Below are positions 16,523-25,317 of a stretch of DNA of 64,000 bases, one piece after another. The stretch covers positions 124,001 to 188,000 of the forward strand of contig NZ_CP019239.1 of assembly GCF_001955715.1 (NCBI RefSeq). The letters run 5' to 3'. How positions within the stretch are numbered: the stretch's first letter is position 1; each line of letters begins with the position of its first letter. The stretch is from Rhodoferax saidenbachensis (GTDB lineage: Bacteria; Pseudomonadota; Gammaproteobacteria; Burkholderiales; Burkholderiaceae_C). Both the position numbers and the translations under genes were made by a program. The notes beneath the pieces are model-generated. The model was given only the letters and a program-made list of their open reading frames with translations. It had not been told where the DNA came from and ran no database searches.

Positions 16523-17563
16523 TTGACGCCCCAACTACGCCCCTACAAACGCATCGCCACAGAAGAAGGCTGGGCCACGCCTGAACTGATGAAGATGTAC
16601 GTCAAGATCCTGGAGACGCGCTCCATCAACGATCCGGGCTTCTACAGCCTCTGGGGATTTTTTGGCCAGAGCCAGACGCCCCGCGCGCAGGATTTGTTCA
16701 ACCGCATTCAGGACATGGGCGAGCGCCGCCTGGGCGACATGGACGCCACCGGCATCGACATGCAGTTGCTGTTGCTCACCTCCCCCGGCGTGCAGGTGTT
16801 TGATGCCGCCACCGCCAACGCACTGGCCATATCCACCAACGACCAGTTGGCTGCCACCATCCGCCAGCACCCCACGCGCTTTGCCGGGCTGGCCGCGGTA
16901 GCGCCGCAAGACCCGCGGGCTGCAGCAAAAGAGCTGGAGCGCGCAGTGCAAAAGCTGGGCCTCAAAGGCGCAGTGATCAACTCCCACACGCAGGGCGAAT
17001 ACCTGGACGACGAAAAGTTCTGGGACATCTTTGCTGCTGCCGAAGCGCTGGATGTGCCGGTCTACATCCACCCCAACACACCATCGCCACAGATGGTGGA
17101 GCCCTTCCTTTCGCGCTGCCTCGACGCGGCCATTTATGGCTTCCAGGCCGAAACCGGTCTGCACGCGCTACGCCTGATCGTCAGCGGTGTGTTTGACCGT
17201 TTCCCCAATCTCAAAATCGTGCTGGGCCACTTGGGCGAAGGATTGCCTTTCTGGCTGTACCGCATTGACTTCATGCATGCGGGCATCGTGCGCTCCAACC
17301 GCAGTGAGGGCGTGAAGCCCCTGAAGAAAAAACCCAGCGACTACCTGCGTGAAAACTTCTACTACACCACCAGCGGCATGCCCTGGGAGCCGTCGGTCAC
17401 GTTTGTGCAGCAGCAAATGGGCTACGACCGTCTGATGTACGCCATGGACTACCCCTACCAGTACGTGGCCGAGGAGGTCACCGCCATGGACAACCTGCCT
17501 CTGAGCGAGGCGCAGAAAAAAATGTTCTTCCAGACCAATGCCGAGCGCATATTCAAGCTGTGA
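16523..17563 (+). CDS. Amidohydrolase family protein (ACMSD/gamma-resorcylate decarboxylase-like)
   Basis: 346 residues, normal for this metal-dependent decarboxylase/hydrolase family. The start is TTG, chosen because aggaga lies 8 bp upstream and the frame then gives the family N-terminus RIATEEGWATPEL. Retained family residues are His183 in YIHPN, the ETGLHALRLI helix, His236 in GHLGEGLPFW and Asp309 in MYAMDYPYQ. The first metal motif, often E-x-H (EEHF) in gamma-resorcylate decarboxylases, reads EEGW here, so that ligand is missing. The substrate is probably an aromatic or muconate-type acid, which fits the TctC-type binding protein encoded 20 bp downstream. Confidence 0.85.
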   Translation: MTPQLRPYKRIATEEGWATPELMKMYVKILETRSINDPGFYSLWGFFGQSQTPRAQDLFNRIQDMGERRLGDMDATGIDMQLLLLTSPGVQVFDAATANALAISTNDQLAATIRQHPTRFAGLAAVAPQDPRAAAKELERAVQKLGLKGAVINSHTQGEYLDDEKFWDIFAAAEALDVPVYIHPNTPSPQMVEPFLSRCLDAAIYGFQAETGLHALRLIVSGVFDRFPNLKIVLGHLGEGLPFWLYRIDFMHAGIVRSNRSEGVKPLKKKPSDYLRENFYYTTSGMPWEPSVTFVQQQMGYDRLMYAMDYPYQYVAEEVTAMDNLPLSEAQKKMFFQTNAERIFKL

Positions 17564-17583
17564 ACACCGGAGACCACTGCACC

Positions 17584-18570
17584 ATGAACACCACACGCAA
17601 CCCATTGATCGCCTGCGTTGTCGGGCTCGCCATCGCAGCCTTCGGCAACGCAGCATTGGCCCAGACTGCCCCCTGGCCCACCAAGCCTATCCGCCTGGTG
17701 GTGACTTTTCCGGCGGGCGGCAGCAGCGATGCCGCTGCCCGCATCGTGGCCCCCAAACTGGCGGAACGTTTGGGCCAGGCCGTCATTGTGGACAACAAAC
17801 CTGGCGCTGGTGGTGGCATAGGGCTGGACATCGTGGCCAAGTCGCCTGCGGATGGCTACACCATTGTGTTGGCTTCTGCCGGGGGGCTCACGGCCAACCC
17901 GTCGCTCTATCCCAACCTGCCCTACAACCCGACGCGCGACTTTGCGCCCATCACGCTGTTTGGCACCAGCCCGTTTGTGCTGGTGGCCAACCCGTCGCTA
18001 CCTGCCAACAACGCCAAGGAAGTGATCGCCCTTGCCAAGACCCAGGTAGGCAAGCTCAGTTATGCGTCTGGCGGCAGCGGCACCGCCATGCACTTGTCGG
18101 GCGAACTGCTCAAGTCCATCTCCGGCAGCTACATCCTGCACGTACCCTACCGTGGCACTGCGCCCGCCGTGATGGCGGTCATGTCGGGTGAAACATCCCT
18201 GGCGATTGCCGACATTGCGTCTATCCAGCCCTTGCTCAAGTCGGGCCGGTTCAAAGTGATCGGGGTATTGGGCAAAGAGCGCTCCGCACTGGCCCCGGAC
18301 ATGCCCACGCTGGCCGAAAGCGGCGTGCCTGGCTACGACTCGTCTGGGTGGTTTGGCATTTTGGCCCCGGCCGGTACACCGCCTGCGGTGCTGACACGCC
18401 TGAACACCGAGATAACCGCCGTGTTGCGCCTGCCTGAAATCCGCGAGCGTTTTGCGGCGGCGGCTCTGGAGCCATTGCCGTCCACCCCCGACTACATGGC
18501 GCAACTGATGCGCACCGAGGCGGTCAAGTGGGCCAAGGTGATCAAGGATTCGGGCGCCAAGGTGGATTGA
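17584..18570 (+). CDS. Bug/TctC family periplasmic solute-binding protein
   Basis: 328 residues from ATG 17584, preceded by ccggaga; an in-frame GTG overlapping the previous stop is less likely. Signal peptide about 1-24 (ALAQ). The mature part has WPTKPIRLVVTFPAGGSSD, KPGAGGGIGLD and YDSSGWFGILAP, the landmarks of the tripartite tricarboxylate transporter binding-protein family. No TctAB membrane partners are in the window, as is common for the expanded Bug family in Burkholderiales. The likely ligand is the carboxylate processed by the upstream amidohydrolase. Confidence 0.93.
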   Translation: MNTTRNPLIACVVGLAIAAFGNAALAQTAPWPTKPIRLVVTFPAGGSSDAAARIVAPKLAERLGQAVIVDNKPGAGGGIGLDIVAKSPADGYTIVLASAGGLTANPSLYPNLPYNPTRDFAPITLFGTSPFVLVANPSLPANNAKEVIALAKTQVGKLSYASGGSGTAMHLSGELLKSISGSYILHVPYRGTAPAVMAVMSGETSLAIADIASIQPLLKSGRFKVIGVLGKERSALAPDMPTLAESGVPGYDSSGWFGILAPAGTPPAVLTRLNTEITAVLRLPEIRERFAAAALEPLPSTPDYMAQLMRTEAVKWAKVIKDSGAKVD

Positions 18571-18577
18571 TCACCGG

Positions 18578-18615
18578 CGCGGCCTGCACCACGGTGGCTA
18601 TGGTGCGGGGCCGCG
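18578..18615. terminator. Hairpin after the amidohydrolase-TctC operon
   Basis: Nested stem: cgcggcc (18578-18584) with ggccgcg (18609-18615), and gcacca (18586-18591) with tggtgc (18601-18606). It starts 8 bp after the stop. It has no T-tract, so it may be a processing or Rho-dependent end. Confidence 0.45.
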
Positions 18616-18754
18616 AATCACCGGAACACTTCGCTGTCTTCCACTGGCCGCCCCACTAGGGGTAATGCAGGTTGACATGGCCACTTGCGCTCCTTGTAAT
18701 GGCCTGAGTTCAAGGTGTTGAACCGTGTCAATCATTCAAACAAAGGGGACAGAT

Positions 18755-19159
18755 ATGGGCTCTAAAGTTAAACGCATTGTGGTGGGTGGCTTGCTGGTGC
18801 TGGCTACAGGTGGCGCGTTCGCGCAAGCATCTGGTTTGACGCGCACCCTGGTGGGCAAAGCAGACGTATCCGTCCCTGGCCGTGAGGCCGTGGTTGCGCG
18901 GGTGGACGTTGCGCCGGGCGGCGTGGCCGGCTGGCACACCCATCCCGGCGATGAAATCAGCTACGTGCTGGAAGGCGAAGCAACCCTTCTGGTTGCAGGC
19001 CAGGCGCCCCGCAAAGTCGTGGCTGGCGAATCGTTTGTCGTGCCTGCTGGCATAGTGCACAACGCCATGAACCACGGTGCCACGCCAACCAAACTGGTCG
19101 GGGTTTATGTGGTCGAGAAGGGCCAGCCACTGGCTAGCGCTGCGGCTGAGCCAAAGTAG
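18755..19159 (+). CDS. Exported cupin domain protein
   Basis: 134 residues from the ATG at 18755, preceded by aaagggg. Signal peptide about 1-24 (GGAFAQA). A single cupin domain has the metal-binding set His61, His63, Glu67 and His102 (GWHTHPGDEISYVLEGE, then PAGIVHNAMN). Exported small cupins of this type are common in proteobacteria and of mostly unknown function; some act as quercetinase-like or lactonase-like enzymes or as sensors. It appears to be a single-gene unit. Confidence 0.88.
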   Translation: MGSKVKRIVVGGLLVLATGGAFAQASGLTRTLVGKADVSVPGREAVVARVDVAPGGVAGWHTHPGDEISYVLEGEATLLVAGQAPRKVVAGESFVVPAGIVHNAMNHGATPTKLVGVYVVEKGQPLASAAAEPK

Positions 19160-19207
19160 ATTCGTGTGAGCCGCCCGCTGGTGGCTCACCTCCGCAGCGA
19201 CCGGCCT

Positions 19208-19699
19208 TTATGTGGAAGCCTTAGCGCCTTGATTTCTGCGGCGCCTTAGCCTCACCACCATGTAGGCAACGACGGCAAGGTTCCCAACCAACACCAAACC
19301 GTTGATGGCCGTGGTGTGCGCTACCAAGTGGCTCAGCTCCAGAGGCAGATAGACCGCGCCCGATACCGCAGCCAGCCACTCGGCCCACGCTTTGTCGCGC
19401 CAGAGGCCGTACGCTTCCGTCAACCGTATGGCCGAATAACCCCAGGCCAACAGCACGACCTGGCGCAAGTTCGCGTTCTGCAGCGCGCTGATGTCATCCA
19501 GCAGCATCTGCGGAAAACGCGCGTCCGGGTTTACATGCAAATGGCCCATCAGCGCATAGGCGATGGCGCGCACATCGTGGTGTACCAAGCTCAGCAGGCC
19601 GAGGCTGGCTGCGATCGCAGCCAAGCCTTTCAGCGCCTCAAACAGCGCGATGGCGTGGAGGGTGTTGTTCCTATACGTGGGGGTGCGTGACGGGCTCAT
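19208..19699 (-). CDS. DUF2127 family membrane protein
   Basis: 163 residues from the ATG at 19699 (MSPSRTPTYR). The DUF2127 pattern is clear: HAIALFEALKGLAAIAAS, a HLHVNPDARFPQ loop, LAWGYSAIRLTEAYGLW and a final helix before an Arg-rich tail. About four transmembrane helices. The function of the family is unknown. It stands alone between the cupin gene (convergent) and the DUF2267 gene. Confidence 0.8.
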   Translation of the reverse strand: MSPSRTPTYRNNTLHAIALFEALKGLAAIAASLGLLSLVHHDVRAIAYALMGHLHVNPDARFPQMLLDDISALQNANLRQVVLLAWGYSAIRLTEAYGLWRDKAWAEWLAAVSGAVYLPLELSHLVAHTTAINGLVLVGNLAVVAYMVVRLRRRRNQGAKAST

Positions 19700-19770
19700 A
19701 CGTTTGTAATGTACGGGCCAGTTCGGCCTTGCCAACTATCGGCAACCAAGCAGTCCGCTGGTAGTTGCCA

Positions 19771-20226
19771 CTAATTGGAGGGTGGTTTTGGCTGCCAGTA
19801 GCGACTTGCCCCACTAGGCAAATGTGCGAGCACGCTCTCAAAGGCATCCGCATCGACATGTTTGCGAAGGGCGGAAGCGACCGAGGCCACCGCGTCAGGT
19901 GGCGAGAAGTTGTGGCGTGTACGAATGCTACAGACGTCCGCAAGCCAGTCGGCGGGCTCTCCAAATGGCAGGGCGGCCTTCTCAGGGTCCCAGTCCTCGA
20001 TGAAAAGCGCGCGAATCATCGGAGGGAGAACGGCAGCGAAAGCAACTACTTGGGTCACCTGCAAGCGCCAACGAAATGCGTGCAATACCCCGACGACCAT
20101 GTTCCAAGCCATATTCGTTGTGGGAAGGCTTGCGCAGTCGCGAGCGTCAACCATAAAACGTTCGAATTGGAGCGTTGGATTTTGATATTCAAATGGCAGC
20201 GTCACGGTCACGATTCTAAATGTCAA
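19771..20226 (-). CDS. DUF2267-like protein
   Basis: 151 residues, soluble and helical. Two tandem half-repeats fit the DUF2267 pattern. The first has VVGVLHAFRWRLQVTQVV...VLPPMIRALFIEDWDP (about 46-83), where family members typically read as a VLHALRDRLP helix, AQLP and YYEGWDP. The second has WLADVC...VASVASALRKHV...FESVLAHLP (about 93-140). The function is unknown. Base composition is lower in GC than its neighbours, especially near the start, and the N-terminus is uncertain. Confidence 0.6.
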   Translation of the reverse strand: MTFRIVTVTLPFEYQNPTLQFERFMVDARDCASLPTTNMAWNMVVGVLHAFRWRLQVTQVVAFAAVLPPMIRALFIEDWDPEKAALPFGEPADWLADVCSIRTRHNFSPPDAVASVASALRKHVDADAFESVLAHLPSGASRYWQPKPPSN

Positions 20227-20349
20227 GAGATAGTCTGGTTTGCATACCAGAGGCTTGATTCGATGGCCTGTTACGTCGCATACCTGTCGTCGACTTCCAG
20301 CCCACTATGCGGCTGATACAGTTTTCGAATTTGGAAAGTTGAAATAAAA

Positions 20350-20418
20350 CAGCTCCTGATTTGCTACCAAATCAGGAGCTGCTCGCGCAATGAATACGGA
20401 GGCTAGAGGCCGAAAAAC
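20350..20418 (+). repeat. Dispersed ~60-nt intergenic repeat, copy E
   Basis: The best hairpin of the set: agctcctgattt (20351-20362) and aaatcaggagct (20369-20380) are perfect 12-bp complements, followed by gctcgcgca, a variable part and ggaggctagaggcc. It lies between the DUF2267 gene and the first amidohydrolase remnant. Confidence 0.82.
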
Positions 20419-20443
20419 TTCACACTCCCCCCCCTGCGGCCAG

Positions 20444-20580
20444 TCAAACCACCCCAGCCCTCTCCAACATCGCATGCAACAACACATTGCAGCCCGCTGT
20501 GATGTGCTCCGGCTTCGCGTCCTCAATCTCGTTGTGGCTGATACCGTCTTTGCAGGGGATTAAGATCATGCCGGCGGGGA
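20444..20580 (-). pseudogene. 3'-terminal remnant of an M20 amidohydrolase gene, copy 1
   Basis: About 137 bp that closely match the end of the intact gene at 25318 onward. On the minus strand it still reads through the last ~45 codons (IPCKDGISHNEIEDAK, then HITAGCNVLLHAMLERAG) to a stop at 20444. Most differences from the intact copy are synonymous, so it came from a gene that was under selection. Homology stops at 20580, three bases before the stop codon of the chemoreceptor gene. Confidence 0.8.
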
Positions 20581-20583
20581 CTA

Positions 20584-22107
20584 TCAAGCCACCCGGAACT
20601 GTCCCACCGTTTGCGACAGCGCCACGGCCTGTTGACTCAGTGACTGCGCTGCGGCCAGTGCTTCTTCTACCAGTGCTGCGTTCTGCTGCGTACCCTGGTC
20701 CATCTGCGCGATGGCCTGGTTCACCTGGGCGATACCGGCGCTTTGCTCGGCGCTGGCGGCGCTGATTTCGGCCACCATGGTGGTGACACTCTTCACGCCG
20801 TCGACCACTTCGCGCATGGTGGAACCCGCTTGCTCCACGAGCTGGGTGCCCACGCCGACCTTGGCCACGGAGTCGTCGATCAGTCCCTTGATTTCTTTGG
20901 CGGCGGCGGCGCTGCGTCCGGCCAGGCTGCGCACTTCACTGGCGACCACAGCAAAGCCGCGGCCTTGCTCACCGGCACGCGCGGCTTCTACCGCGGCATT
21001 GAGCGCCAGGATGTTGGTTTGAAAGGCAATGCCATCGATCACACTGATGATGTCCACGATCTTGCGGGAAGACTCGTTGATGGAGCCCATGGTGCCCACC
21101 ACCTGTTGCACCACTTCGCCGCCGCGCATGGCCATGTTGGAGGTGGCGCGTGCCAGTTCGTCGGCCTGGCGTGCGTTGGCCGCGTTCTGTTGCACCGTGG
21201 AGGTGAGCTCTTCCATCGAGGATGCGGTTTCTTCCAGCGCACTGGCCTGCGATTCGGTGCGGGCCGAGAGGTTGCCATTGCCGGCGGCGATCTCAGCCGA
21301 GGCGGTGTTGATGGACTCGGTGCTGTCACGCACCTGTGTCACCAGACGCGCCAGGTTGTCGCGCATGGCGCGGATGGCGTGCAGGATGCTCGTGGTATCG
21401 CCGGGCAAGGTGTGTACTTCCACCGCCAGATTGCCTTCGGCGATCTGGGTCACCACCTCGGCCGCGTACTGCGGTTCGCCGCCGAGCTGCTTCACCAGCG
21501 TGCGCAGCATCTGCCAAGCCATCACGGTCAGGACAAGCATCAGCACCCCGCCAATGGACAACAGGATGGCGGTATTGCGCCAGAAGGTCTGCTCAATGTC
21601 GTCCACGTAGTCGCCAAACCCGATGATCCAGTCCCAGGGTTCGAACTTGATGATGGCGTAGAGCTTGTCTACCGGTTCCTTGGCGCCGGGGCGGGTGCCA
21701 GGCGCCGTGACGGTGCCAATGGTTTTTCCCTGCAGCGCCGCGCGGTAACGCACGCCAGCTTCCTTGCCGCCTTTTTCATCGACGATGCCGATGCGTTTGG
21801 GGTTGGGGTGCACGTAGTTCACATCGTTGGTGAAGCCGCGCACGAAGAAGTATTTGTCCTTGTCGACGAAGCTGCCGATGTTGCGTTTGGCTTCCTTCTG
21901 TGCCTCTTCGCGTGACAGGGTGCCACTCTTTTCCTGCTCATGGGCTTTTTGCGCGGCAGCGTGGGCCAGCAGCACCAGATTGGAAAGTTGCGCGGTTCGC
22001 TCGTTCATCATGGAGCGGTAAAGGGTGGTCAACGCCACGGCGGACAGTACGACCAATCCCAGTAACGTGGCAGCACACAGCCAGAGGATTCGGGTCTTGA
22101 GTTTCAT
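20584..22107 (-). CDS. Methyl-accepting chemotaxis protein with a single Cache sensor
   Basis: 507 residues. Helix 1 (about 8-30), then a periplasmic single-Cache domain (about 35-185) with [20 protein letters not shown] and the closing [16 protein letters not shown]. Helix 2 (about 190-212) is followed by HAMP and a signalling hairpin with the intact tip [19 protein letters not shown]. sCache_2 receptors usually sense small organic acids. The C-terminus (VGQFRVA) lacks a CheR-tethering pentapeptide. The stop codon abuts the first amidohydrolase remnant. No flagellar sigma-28 box was obvious upstream. Confidence 0.92.
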   Translation of the reverse strand: MKLKTRILWLCAATLLGLVVLSAVALTTLYRSMMNERTAQLSNLVLLAHAAAQKAHEQEKSGTLSREEAQKEAKRNIGSFVDKDKYFFVRGFTNDVNYVHPNPKRIGIVDEKGGKEAGVRYRAALQGKTIGTVTAPGTRPGAKEPVDKLYAIIKFEPWDWIIGFGDYVDDIEQTFWRNTAILLSIGGVLMLVLTVMAWQMLRTLVKQLGGEPQYAAEVVTQIAEGNLAVEVHTLPGDTTSILHAIRAMRDNLARLVTQVRDSTESINTASAEIAAGNGNLSARTESQASALEETASSMEELTSTVQQNAANARQADELARATSNMAMRGGEVVQQVVGTMGSINESSRKIVDIISVIDGIAFQTNILALNAAVEAARAGEQGRGFAVVASEVRSLAGRSAAAAKEIKGLIDDSVAKVGVGTQLVEQAGSTMREVVDGVKSVTTMVAEISAASAEQSAGIAQVNQAIAQMDQGTQQNAALVEEALAAAQSLSQQAVALSQTVGQFRVA

Positions 22108-22570
22108 GGGAAAGCCTTCTTAGAAATCTGGGGTAAAGAGTATCCAAACGACACCCTGAGTATCCCCGCGCAATCCCCTTCAGACCCTGCGCAGGGTCCA
22201 TTTATGACGAATCTGTGACAAAAATCCATGCGGACGGCCATGGATCGGGGAGGGCGGCGCGTTCGGTTGCACCGCTCCGGGGTCAGGTCCCAGCGCGCTC
22301 CAACATCGCATGCAACAACACATTGCATCCCGCCGTAATGTGCTCCGGTTTTGCGTCTTCAATCTCGTTGTGGCTGATGCCTTCTTTGCAGGCGGGGCAG
22401 TACGTCGCGTGTTTCAGGCAATTCAGTGCGATTCCAGCGTGCGGTACTTGGCCTCATGTAGTTTGAATGCTTATCCGGTATCCGTTCACCATCGCGTGCT
22501 TGAGTTTCTCGAGCCTTTGTGCTCGAATGGGCCGTCGTCGCTTGCGGTCCAATGAGGAGCTACATACGTT
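22108..22570. other. Spacer between divergent chemoreceptor genes
   Basis: 463 bp holding the leader of the Cache receptor (22108-22282), the second amidohydrolase remnant (22283-22398), and about 170 bp upstream of the next receptor, ending in aatgaggagc before its ATG. I see no complete gene, IS end or integrase fragment here. Confidence 0.6.
22283..22398 (-). pseudogene. 3'-terminal remnant of an M20 amidohydrolase gene, copy 2
   Basis: About 110 bp matching the same 3' end as copy 1. On the minus strand it reads CKEGISHNEIEDAKPEH and on through CNVLLHAMLERAGT to a stop at 22283. It is more diverged than copy 1 and differs in its last residues and in the codons before CKEG, so it derives from a third paralogue or an older duplication. 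It has the same orientation as copy 1 and the intact gene. Confidence 0.78.
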
Positions 22571-24172
22571 ATGGATCAGCTTTCCAACCTGTCCGTCGCC
22601 AAGCGCCTGGTGCTTGGTTTTTTCTTAGTATTGCTCCTGTCAATGGGGGTGATCGGCCTAAGTATTTTTCGGCTCAATGCCGTGGCCGATGCCACGGCCA
22701 AAATGATGGATGATCCGATCTCAACTGAGCGGGTGCTGGGCGACTGGTACCGCAATGTCCGGGCTTCGATTACGCGCGCAACGGCTATTGCCCGCAGCAG
22801 CGATCCCGCCTTGGTTGATTTTTTCAAGGAAGAGCAAGCGCTCTCCACAAAAACCTCTGGCGAATATTACAAGCTCATTCAGGATCAGATGGATACACCG
22901 GAAGAAAAAGCGGTGATCGCCAAAATGGATGAGTTTCGCAGTGCCTATCTGGAAGCGCGCAATGTAATCCTTGCCTTGAAGAAAGAAGGCAAGGCGGATG
23001 AGGCCAACAAAGTTCTGGATGAACAGCTCGTCCCGAGGACCAAGTCGTATGTGCAGCAAATCGAAATCCTGCTGAAGGTCCAGCGCGACCAAGTTGATCA
23101 ACTCGCCAAGGAGATCCAGGCCAATCGCAAATCCAGCAGCCAGCTGCTCCTGTTACTGGGCTTCATCGGCTTTGCATTGAGTGCACTCATCACCTGGTTT
23201 CTGGCCGGCTCCATTACCAAGCCTTTGGCTCGGGCCACCCAGGTCGCCCAGCGGGTTGCATCTGGTGACCTGAGTACCCCCATCCCGGCACACGGCAGAG
23301 ATGAAGTGGGCCTCCTCCTGGAAGCCTTGCAGGCGATGCAAGGCAGCCTCGTCAACGTGGTCACCAGCGTGCGCCAAGGCTCGGAATCCGTGGCCACAGC
23401 CAGCGCCGAAATTGCCCAAGGCAACAACGATCTGTCGGCGCGCACCGAACACCAGGCCAGCGCTCTGGAGCAGACAGCGGCTTCCATGGAAGAACTTGGC
23501 TCAACGGTTAAACAGAATGCAGACTCTGCACGCAGCGCCAATCAACTTGCCATGCGCGCCTCCAGCGTGGCAATCCAAGGCGGCGAAGTCGTGGGCGAAG
23601 TGGTGGAAACCATGAAAGGCATCAACGAATCCAGCCGCAAGATCAATGACATCATCAGCGTCATTGACGGTATTGCTTTTCAGACCAACATCCTGGCCCT
23701 CAATGCTGCGGTTGAGGCCGCCCGAGCCGGTGAACAGGGGCGCGGATTTGCCGTGGTGGCCTCGGAAGTTCGCAGTCTGGCCGGCAGAAGCGCTGAAGCG
23801 GCCAAAGAAATTAAAACGCTCATTGGCACCAGCGTTGAACGGGTGGAACGAGGAACCGCACTTGTGGACAGAGCAGGCCAGACCATGACCGAGGTGGTCA
23901 GCGCCATCAAGCGGGTAAGCGACATCGTGGGCGAGATCAGTGCCGCCAGTAGTGAGCAGAGTTCCGGTGTCTCCCAGGTTGGAGAGGCCATCACACAAAT
24001 GGACCAAACCACACAGCAAAATGCGGCGCTGGTAGAGGAAATGGCAGCCGCGGCTTCCAGCCTGAAAACTCAGGCTCAGGACTTAGTGCAAGTAGTCGCT
24101 GTGTTCAAACTCAACGCAACAAACCGGGGAGAGGTATCAACCTCTTTTCGAGAAATCAAAAGACTTACATAG
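22571..24172 (+). CDS. Methyl-accepting chemotaxis protein with four-helix-bundle sensor
   Basis: 533 residues. Helix 1 (about 12-35), then a periplasmic four-helix-bundle domain (about 36-190) rich in charged helices, such as [20 protein letters not shown]. Helix 2 is [20 protein letters not shown], followed by HAMP ([20 protein letters not shown]) and a full signalling domain with the intact tip [14 protein letters not shown]. Expected membrane location is polar arrays with CheA and CheW, which are not in this window. The periplasmic binding protein encoded 11 bp downstream may be its ligand-presenting partner. Confidence 0.93.
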   Translation: MDQLSNLSVAKRLVLGFFLVLLLSMGVIGLSIFRLNAVADATAKMMDDPISTERVLGDWYRNVRASITRATAIARSSDPALVDFFKEEQALSTKTSGEYYKLIQDQMDTPEEKAVIAKMDEFRSAYLEARNVILALKKEGKADEANKVLDEQLVPRTKSYVQQIEILLKVQRDQVDQLAKEIQANRKSSSQLLLLLGFIGFALSALITWFLAGSITKPLARATQVAQRVASGDLSTPIPAHGRDEVGLLLEALQAMQGSLVNVVTSVRQGSESVATASAEIAQGNNDLSARTEHQASALEQTAASMEELGSTVKQNADSARSANQLAMRASSVAIQGGEVVGEVVETMKGINESSRKINDIISVIDGIAFQTNILALNAAVEAARAGEQGRGFAVVASEVRSLAGRSAEAAKEIKTLIGTSVERVERGTALVDRAGQTMTEVVSAIKRVSDIVGEISAASSEQSSGVSQVGEAITQMDQTTQQNAALVEEMAAAASSLKTQAQDLVQVVAVFKLNATNRGEVSTSFREIKRLT

Positions 24173-24183
24173 GAGTCACCCAT

Positions 24184-24966
24184 ATGTTGCTGAAGCGCCT
24201 TAGGCCTGTGATAGCCGGATTTTTTTTAGCATTGTCTGTGGGCAACCTTCACCCCCAAAACGCATTGAAAGTTGAGTGCTACGAATCCATGCCCCGCTAT
24301 TATCTTGATGAAGACGGCAAGGTGAGGGGTCTTGGCGTTGACTTGATCCAATACGTCAATTCGAAATCACAGTACAAACTGGTCTATCCAGAAACGGTTA
24401 TTCCTCTGGCTCGGGTTGAGAGCCATCTCAGTGATGGTTACATCAACGCTATTTTTGGCCTGGGCAAAACAGATGTTCGCCAAAAGAACATGATCGTAGG
24501 GGAGAGCCTGTTCGATCAGAATTTGATGGCAGTGGTTAGATTGGACGATAAAGTTGATTTCAAAACGCTCAAGGACTTGGTTGCGCTGGGCGATCAGGGT
24601 ATCGTTTTGGCAGTCAGAGTGTCTTCAATGACAGAACAGTTGAAGAAAATTCCTGGACTAAAAGTTGACGATGGCGCCTATAGTTATGAGCAAACTTTGA
24701 GAAAGCTGCTTGCTTCACGCGGAAGAATCGCCATCTATAACGACATCAATGCAGGGTTCATCGTCAAGAATTCGGAGTTTTCTGGAAAAGTAAAAATACT
24801 CAGTCTAGACCTTTCACAAGAGCCACAGGCACTTCAGGCGCTACCCCAGCATGTGATGTTCTCCAAGACTACAGACCGGGCGGCTATTGACGAAATCAAT
24901 CGTGTCATCGCCACCGGAAAGAAGAATGGCGACATCAAGAAAATTTTGGACAAGTATCGTTTCTAG
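24184..24966 (+). CDS. Periplasmic amino-acid-type substrate-binding protein (SBP family 3-like)
   Basis: 260 residues. Signal peptide about 1-25, then a family-3 bilobed fold: GLGVDLIQYVNSKSQYKLVY, SHLSDGYINAIFGLGKTDVR, and a C-terminal INRVIATGKKNGDIKKILDKY. No permease or ATPase gene is adjacent. Instead the gene follows the chemoreceptor by 11 bp with its own taggag ribosome-binding site, so it may serve chemotaxis rather than uptake. Base composition is clearly more AT-rich than the flanking genes, suggesting separate acquisition. The canonical Arg/Asp amino-acid-binding pair cannot be confirmed by eye. Confidence 0.82.
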   Translation: MLLKRLRPVIAGFFLALSVGNLHPQNALKVECYESMPRYYLDEDGKVRGLGVDLIQYVNSKSQYKLVYPETVIPLARVESHLSDGYINAIFGLGKTDVRQKNMIVGESLFDQNLMAVVRLDDKVDFKTLKDLVALGDQGIVLAVRVSSMTEQLKKIPGLKVDDGAYSYEQTLRKLLASRGRIAIYNDINAGFIVKNSEFSGKVKILSLDLSQEPQALQALPQHVMFSKTTDRAAIDEINRVIATGKKNGDIKKILDKYRF

Positions 24967-25317
24967 TGATCCCGGCCATTTTCTCGCTGAACATGTTATC
25001 AATAAAAGTAACTACCCAGGTCGCTATCAAATAGTGAGCGACAGTCCGCAGTAATGCAAACTCCATCAAGTCTGAGTCAGCTAAGTCATGCCGAGTAGGA
25101 CGCATTGATGTTGTTGCTGCAGGAGCAGATAGCGATGCTGCAAGAGGCCGTCAAGCAAGTGCAATCGGATTCAAATCAGCTTCACGGCAAGCATCAAGTT
25201 GTGGCCAGAAGATGCTCGGCGGTTGTGGGGCATTGTTTGCATGAGCAAATCGTCGTCGAAGCGAAATCGATAAATGTTCATCGTTGTTCTGCTTAAATGA
25301 CCTTGGCCTAAGCCATA
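24967..25317. other. AT-richer spacer without a supported gene
   Basis: 351 bp between the binding-protein gene and the intact amidohydrolase. It contains a degenerate copy of the dispersed repeat (about 25020-25056, cgctatcaaatagtgagcgacagtccgca). A 63-codon frame at 25105-25296 matches nothing I recognise. No promoter-like dyad stands out. Confidence 0.5.

Noticed and set aside
20227..20443. A possible gene start or RNA in the 217-bp gap before the first amidohydrolase remnant
   Set aside because: Apart from repeat copy E I see no coding frame, no tRNA-like fold and no transposon end.
25105..25296. A 63-codon plus-strand ORF between the binding-protein gene and the ureidopropionase
   Set aside because: No ribosome-binding site, no recognisable family, and ordinary length for chance; kept only as a note in the spacer entry.
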